Below are positions 7,014 to 9,276 of a stretch of DNA of 9,276 nt, one piece after another. A model generated the notes under the pieces. It was not told the DNA's origin and searched no databases. It saw only the letters and a list, made by a program, of their open reading frames with translations. Position 1 is the first letter of the stretch; each line of letters begins with the position of its first letter. Source of the stretch: an uncultured Bacteroidales bacterium (GTDB taxonomy: Bacteria > Bacteroidota > Bacteroidia > Bacteroidales > UBA932); contig ONYJ01000042.1 in assembly GCA_900322025.1 (NCBI GenBank), positions 1 to 9,276 on the forward strand. The letters run 5' to 3'. Position numbers and translations under genes: made by a program.

Positions 7014-7790
7014 ATGAGCAGCATAGGCAAACAGGAAAAGTTCCGGCAGAATTCAACCTTCAAGTGCCTTATTCAACCAAATATGCAAGAGGTTTTTAGA
7101 AAAGACTACTTTCTAAAAGGCAAATGGAAACAAGACATATTTGGCAACAACAATCCAATTACTTTAGAGTTGGGATGCGGCAAGGGAGAATATACGGTTG
7201 CCATGGCTAAACTCTATCCGCAAAGAAATTTCATTGGCATAGATATTAAGGGGGCAAGGCTTTGGAAAGGGGCTAAGGCAGTAGAAGAAAGTGCATTACA
7301 GAATGTGAAATTCATTCGCACCAACATAGATTTTATAGAATGGCTCTTTGGTAAGGATGAGATAGATTCTATATGGATAACATTTGCAGATCCTCAGCTA
7401 CACTCCCCAAGAAAAAGGCTTTCCAGCACTATGTTTTTAGAAAGATATAGAAAGTTTCTAAGCTTAGATGGTTTAGTTCATTTAAAAACAGACAGCCGAT
7501 TTCTGCACCAATATACAAGAGCCTTAATAGAGCAGAATGGGCTCAAAGAAATATGTTGCAGTACAGATATTTATACCGAAAACAACCCCCTATTTCCGGC
7601 AGAGCTAAAATCTATACAAACCTTTTATGAGCAGTATTTTCTAAAGATGGGCCTGCCAATAACATACACTTGCTTCTGCTTAGAAGGAAATAGCTCTCCA
7701 AGAACAAAGCCCTTGGTAGAACCTCTATGGGATGTAGAGTTTTGGTTGGAGGTAGAAAAAAAGGGAAGAATTTCCGGAAGAATAAGATAG
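7014..7790 (+). CDS. trmB: tRNA (guanine-N7-)-methyltransferase TrmB
   Basis: This 258-residue Rossmann-fold methyltransferase is expected to transfer a methyl group from S-adenosylmethionine to N7 of G46 in the tRNA variable loop. Motif I is LELGCGKGEY (51-60). GIDIKGARLWKG (75-86) holds the acidic residue for SAM ribose (Asp77), and RTN (102-104) follows. The TrmB-specific block is ITFADPQ (122-128) with Asp127, then RKRL (133-136) and HLKTD (156-160). Near the C-terminus, IQTFYEQYFLKMGLPITY (201-218) is the typical end motif. The usual FPDP reads FADP, and the basic segment after it is shortened (LHSPRKRL); both look like drift. ATG 7014 is used: the open frame runs upstream to 6771, but that part lies wholly inside gldH. 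It starts 10 bases after gldH and is the last gene of the cluster, ending 4 bases from the convergent ispB-like gene. Confidence 0.92.
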   Translation: MSSIGKQEKFRQNSTFKCLIQPNMQEVFRKDYFLKGKWKQDIFGNNNPITLELGCGKGEYTVAMAKLYPQRNFIGIDIKGARLWKGAKAVEESALQNVKFIRTNIDFIEWLFGKDEIDSIWITFADPQLHSPRKRLSSTMFLERYRKFLSLDGLVHLKTDSRFLHQYTRALIEQNGLKEICCSTDIYTENNPLFPAELKSIQTFYEQYFLKMGLPITYTCFCLEGNSSPRTKPLVEPLWDVEFWLEVEKKGRISGRIR

Positions 7791-7794
7791 AAAA

Positions 7795-8781
7795 TTACTT
7801 GCTGCGTTCGCCTATATATATTGCGTAGTTTTTAAGCATTTCTTTCTCCCGACAAGCAGGAAGTGGTTCTAATGCTCTTATGGCAAGCGATATAAAACTC
7901 TCCAATTTAGATTGGGCATACTCTATACCATTGTGGGCGTGAACAAATTCAATAACTTTTTTAACAATTTCATCCTCCTGCAACTTTTCTACTCCGCCTA
8001 TACGCTTTATGTCAGATAAAATATGTTTGGCAAGCTGCTCGTTTTGCTGCATGGCTCCCAATAATGGCAAAGTAAGCTTCCTTTCTTTTATATCTGCACC
8101 CGCCGGTTTGCCGGTTTTCAGATGCAGAGAATAATCTAAAACATCATCTCTAATCTGAAATGCCATACCTATGTTTTCGGCATAAACACTTACAGCATCT
8201 ATAGTTGCGGCATCTGCTCCTACGGCAGAGGCAGACGATTTAAGGCTTGCAAGAAACAATGCAGCTGTTTTGCCAAATATTATACTGTAGTATTCCTGTT
8301 CTGTGGTATCGAGATTCTCAGCTTTTTGCAATTGCAATAATTCTCCCTCGCTCATCTGCTGCACAGCCTTGGCAAAGTTCAATATATTTTCCTGCTTACA
8401 GTTGGCTGTTAAGATGGCGAGAGCTCGGCTTAACCAAAAATCTCCCGTAAGAACAGCTGCACCCGGAGAATACTTAGAAGAAACCGTAAGATGTCCGCGG
8501 CGCATACAAGCCTCATCTACAACATCGTCGTGCATTAATGTTGCAGTGTGCAACATCTCGGCGGCGGCTGCACAATAAAAACTTTCTGCATTCAGATTTC
8601 CACAACACCTACCCACAAGCAAAGAAAGTACGGGGCGAATTTCTTTACCCCTGCCTCCCAATACGTACCTGTTAATCTGCTCAAGATAAGGTTCGTTTGA
8701 GTGGATTGCTAAATTTAGGGTCTGACGATATTTTTCAAAGTCAGACCCTAAATATACTATTGCTTTATCTGAATCAGTCAT
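7795..8781 (-). CDS. ispB: Polyprenyl diphosphate synthase, long-chain (octaprenyl type)
   Basis: This 328-residue trans-prenyltransferase condenses isopentenyl diphosphate onto an allylic diphosphate to build the menaquinone side chain. Visible landmarks, in order: GGRGKEIRP (42-50, Lys46 and Arg49 for isopentenyl diphosphate), HTATLMHDDVVDEACMRRG (78-96) with the first Asp motif D85-D86-D89, GDF (113-115), FGKTA (169-173, Lys171) and the second Asp motif DDVLD (212-216), then KLTLPLLGAM (235-244). The residue five before the first Asp motif is small (Ala80), not Phe or Tyr, which points to long-chain product as in E. coli IspB; the exact chain length cannot be read from the sequence. ATG 8781 is preferred to the TTG directly before it. 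The start lies 6 bases after the stop of the outer-membrane barrel gene, so the two probably share a transcript. A strong inverted repeat covers codons 10-23. Confidence 0.9.
   Translation of the reverse strand: MTDSDKAIVYLGSDFEKYRQTLNLAIHSNEPYLEQINRYVLGGRGKEIRPVLSLLVGRCCGNLNAESFYCAAAAEMLHTATLMHDDVVDEACMRRGHLTVSSKYSPGAAVLTGDFWLSRALAILTANCKQENILNFAKAVQQMSEGELLQLQKAENLDTTEQEYYSIIFGKTAALFLASLKSSASAVGADAATIDAVSVYAENIGMAFQIRDDVLDYSLHLKTGKPAGADIKERKLTLPLLGAMQQNEQLAKHILSDIKRIGGVEKLQEDEIVKKVIEFVHAHNGIEYAQSKLESFISLAIRALEPLPACREKEMLKNYAIYIGERSK
8713..8753 (-). repeat. Perfect 14-base inverted repeat inside the start of the ispB-like gene
   Basis: ATTTAGGGTCTGAC at 8713-8726 is the exact reverse complement of GTCAGACCCTAAAT at 8740-8753, with a 13-base spacer. 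In the mRNA this hairpin spans bases +29 to +69 of the reading frame (codons 10-23, residues YLGSDFEKYRQTLN). The stem has six G-C pairs and no mismatch. The part FEKYRQTLN aligns with the normal IspB N-terminal region, so this does not look like inserted DNA. No U-run follows the stem on either strand, so it is not a typical intrinsic terminator. Its function is unknown; it could be a translational hairpin or a protein-binding dyad. Confidence 0.85.
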
Positions 8782-8787
8782 CAAATA

Positions 8788-9276
8788 TCAGAAAGTATAG
8801 GCTAAAGAAAATTCTATACCTCTACCCTTAGACGCTTTCCATTCGTCACCGGCTACAGGTATGCCTTTGTTGCCATCGCCCACTCTTGTAAAGTCCCAGT
8901 TGTATCTGGCATTGAACTGAAAGCGCCATACATCTACACCAGCACCTACACCTATACCGCCGGCAAATCTGTTTATATCGTCCCAGTTACCAACGTTATT
9001 ACTCTTTCCAAGGGCGTAGCTTATATAAGGCACCAATTGAACAAATGGCCTGGCTATTACTAAATTAGGACCATACTGCAAACTCACCGGAAGCTGCATA
9101 AACTGCATGCTGTATTTTCCATTGCTTGTTGGATCGCCTGTGCTCTTAGCCTCAAGTCTGGCCTCCTTGGAAACATATAAAAGTTCCGGTTGTATCACCA
9201 TGCCCGGAGTAAGATGCACCTTGTAAAGAACACCGGCCTGAAAACCAACATTGTCTTTAAGTTTAAAATCTTTAAT
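8788..9276 (-). CDS. PorT-like outer-membrane beta-barrel protein, N-terminus off the window
   Basis: The minus-strand frame enters from the right edge (first readable residues IKDFKLKDNVGFQAGV) and ends at a TGA at 8790-8788, giving the last 162 residues. Alternating hydrophobic strands with polar or glycine-rich turns suggest an eight- to ten-strand barrel of the outer-membrane beta-barrel (PorT/OmpA-like) class: VHLTPGMVIQPELLYV, QFMQLPVSLQYG, ARPFVQLVPYISYALG, GGIGVGAGVDVWRFQFNARYNW and the last strand IEFSLAYTF. The final phenylalanine is the usual signal for insertion by the BAM complex. A GTG at 9219 could be read as a start, but the frame is open beyond it with barrel-like sequence, so the real start is outside. 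It lies 6 bases upstream of the ispB-like gene. Its ligand or role is unknown. Confidence 0.83.
   Translation of the reverse strand: MKDFKLKDNVGFQAGVLYKVHLTPGMVIQPELLYVSKEARLEAKSTGDPTSNGKYSMQFMQLPVSLQYGPNLVIARPFVQLVPYISYALGKSNNVGNWDDINRFAGGIGVGAGVDVWRFQFNARYNWDFTRVGDGNKGIPVAGDEWKASKGRGIEFSLAYTF

Noticed and set aside
8713..8753. Intrinsic terminator reading of the ispB hairpin
   Set aside because: Neither strand has a T-run after the stem, and it lies within the coding start.
1..9276. CRISPR, tRNA, rRNA, insertion sequence or phage-defence system
   Set aside because: I found no regularly spaced repeats, no transposase or integrase motifs and no RNA gene; nearly all the sequence is accounted for by housekeeping and envelope genes.

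Overview
The window looks like ordinary chromosome from a member of the Bacteroidota, most probably a Bacteroidales relative. Three things support this. The gene order holB-ricT-gldH is typical of that phylum. Three start regions carry the Bacteroidota -7 promoter element TAnnTTTG and no gene has a clear Shine-Dalgarno site. The encoded proteins (a GldH-type lipoprotein, a PorT-like outer-membrane barrel, a periplasmic M16 homologue) are also typical. The DNA is AT-rich, ATA is a common Ile codon, and codon use looks uniform throughout. I see no transposase, integrase, phage gene, tRNA, rRNA or CRISPR array, and no gene-free stretch longer than 126 bases.

Layout. At the left edge, on the minus strand, is the N-terminal 414 residues of a secreted M16 (pitrilysin-type) protein whose zinc-binding and catalytic residues are all replaced. 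A 126-base divergent intergenic region (1243-1368) holds promoters for both directions. On the plus strand follow a secreted TPR-repeat protein (1369-2286) and, five bases later, a U32-family protein of the RlhA/TrhP type (2292-4148), probably an RNA-hydroxylation enzyme. After 41 bases comes a tight cluster: holB (clamp-loader delta prime), ricT (PSP1 family), gldH (lipoprotein) and trmB (tRNA m7G46 methyltransferase). Its spacings are 4 bases, a 4-base ATGA overlap, and 10 bases. trmB ends 4 bases from the end of a convergent pair on the minus strand: a PorT-like outer-membrane barrel (cut by the right edge) followed 6 bases later by a long-chain polyprenyl diphosphate synthase (ispB-like).

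How the genes fit together. Most are core housekeeping functions: replication (holB), RNA processing or modification (ricT, trmB, U32), quinone side-chain synthesis (ispB-like) and the cell envelope (M16 homologue, TPR protein, GldH, barrel). I found no convincing new multi-gene system. The points most worth a second look are a perfect 14-base inverted repeat just inside the start of the ispB-like gene, the metal-free M16 homologue, and a promoter so close to the holB start codon that its transcript would be nearly leaderless.
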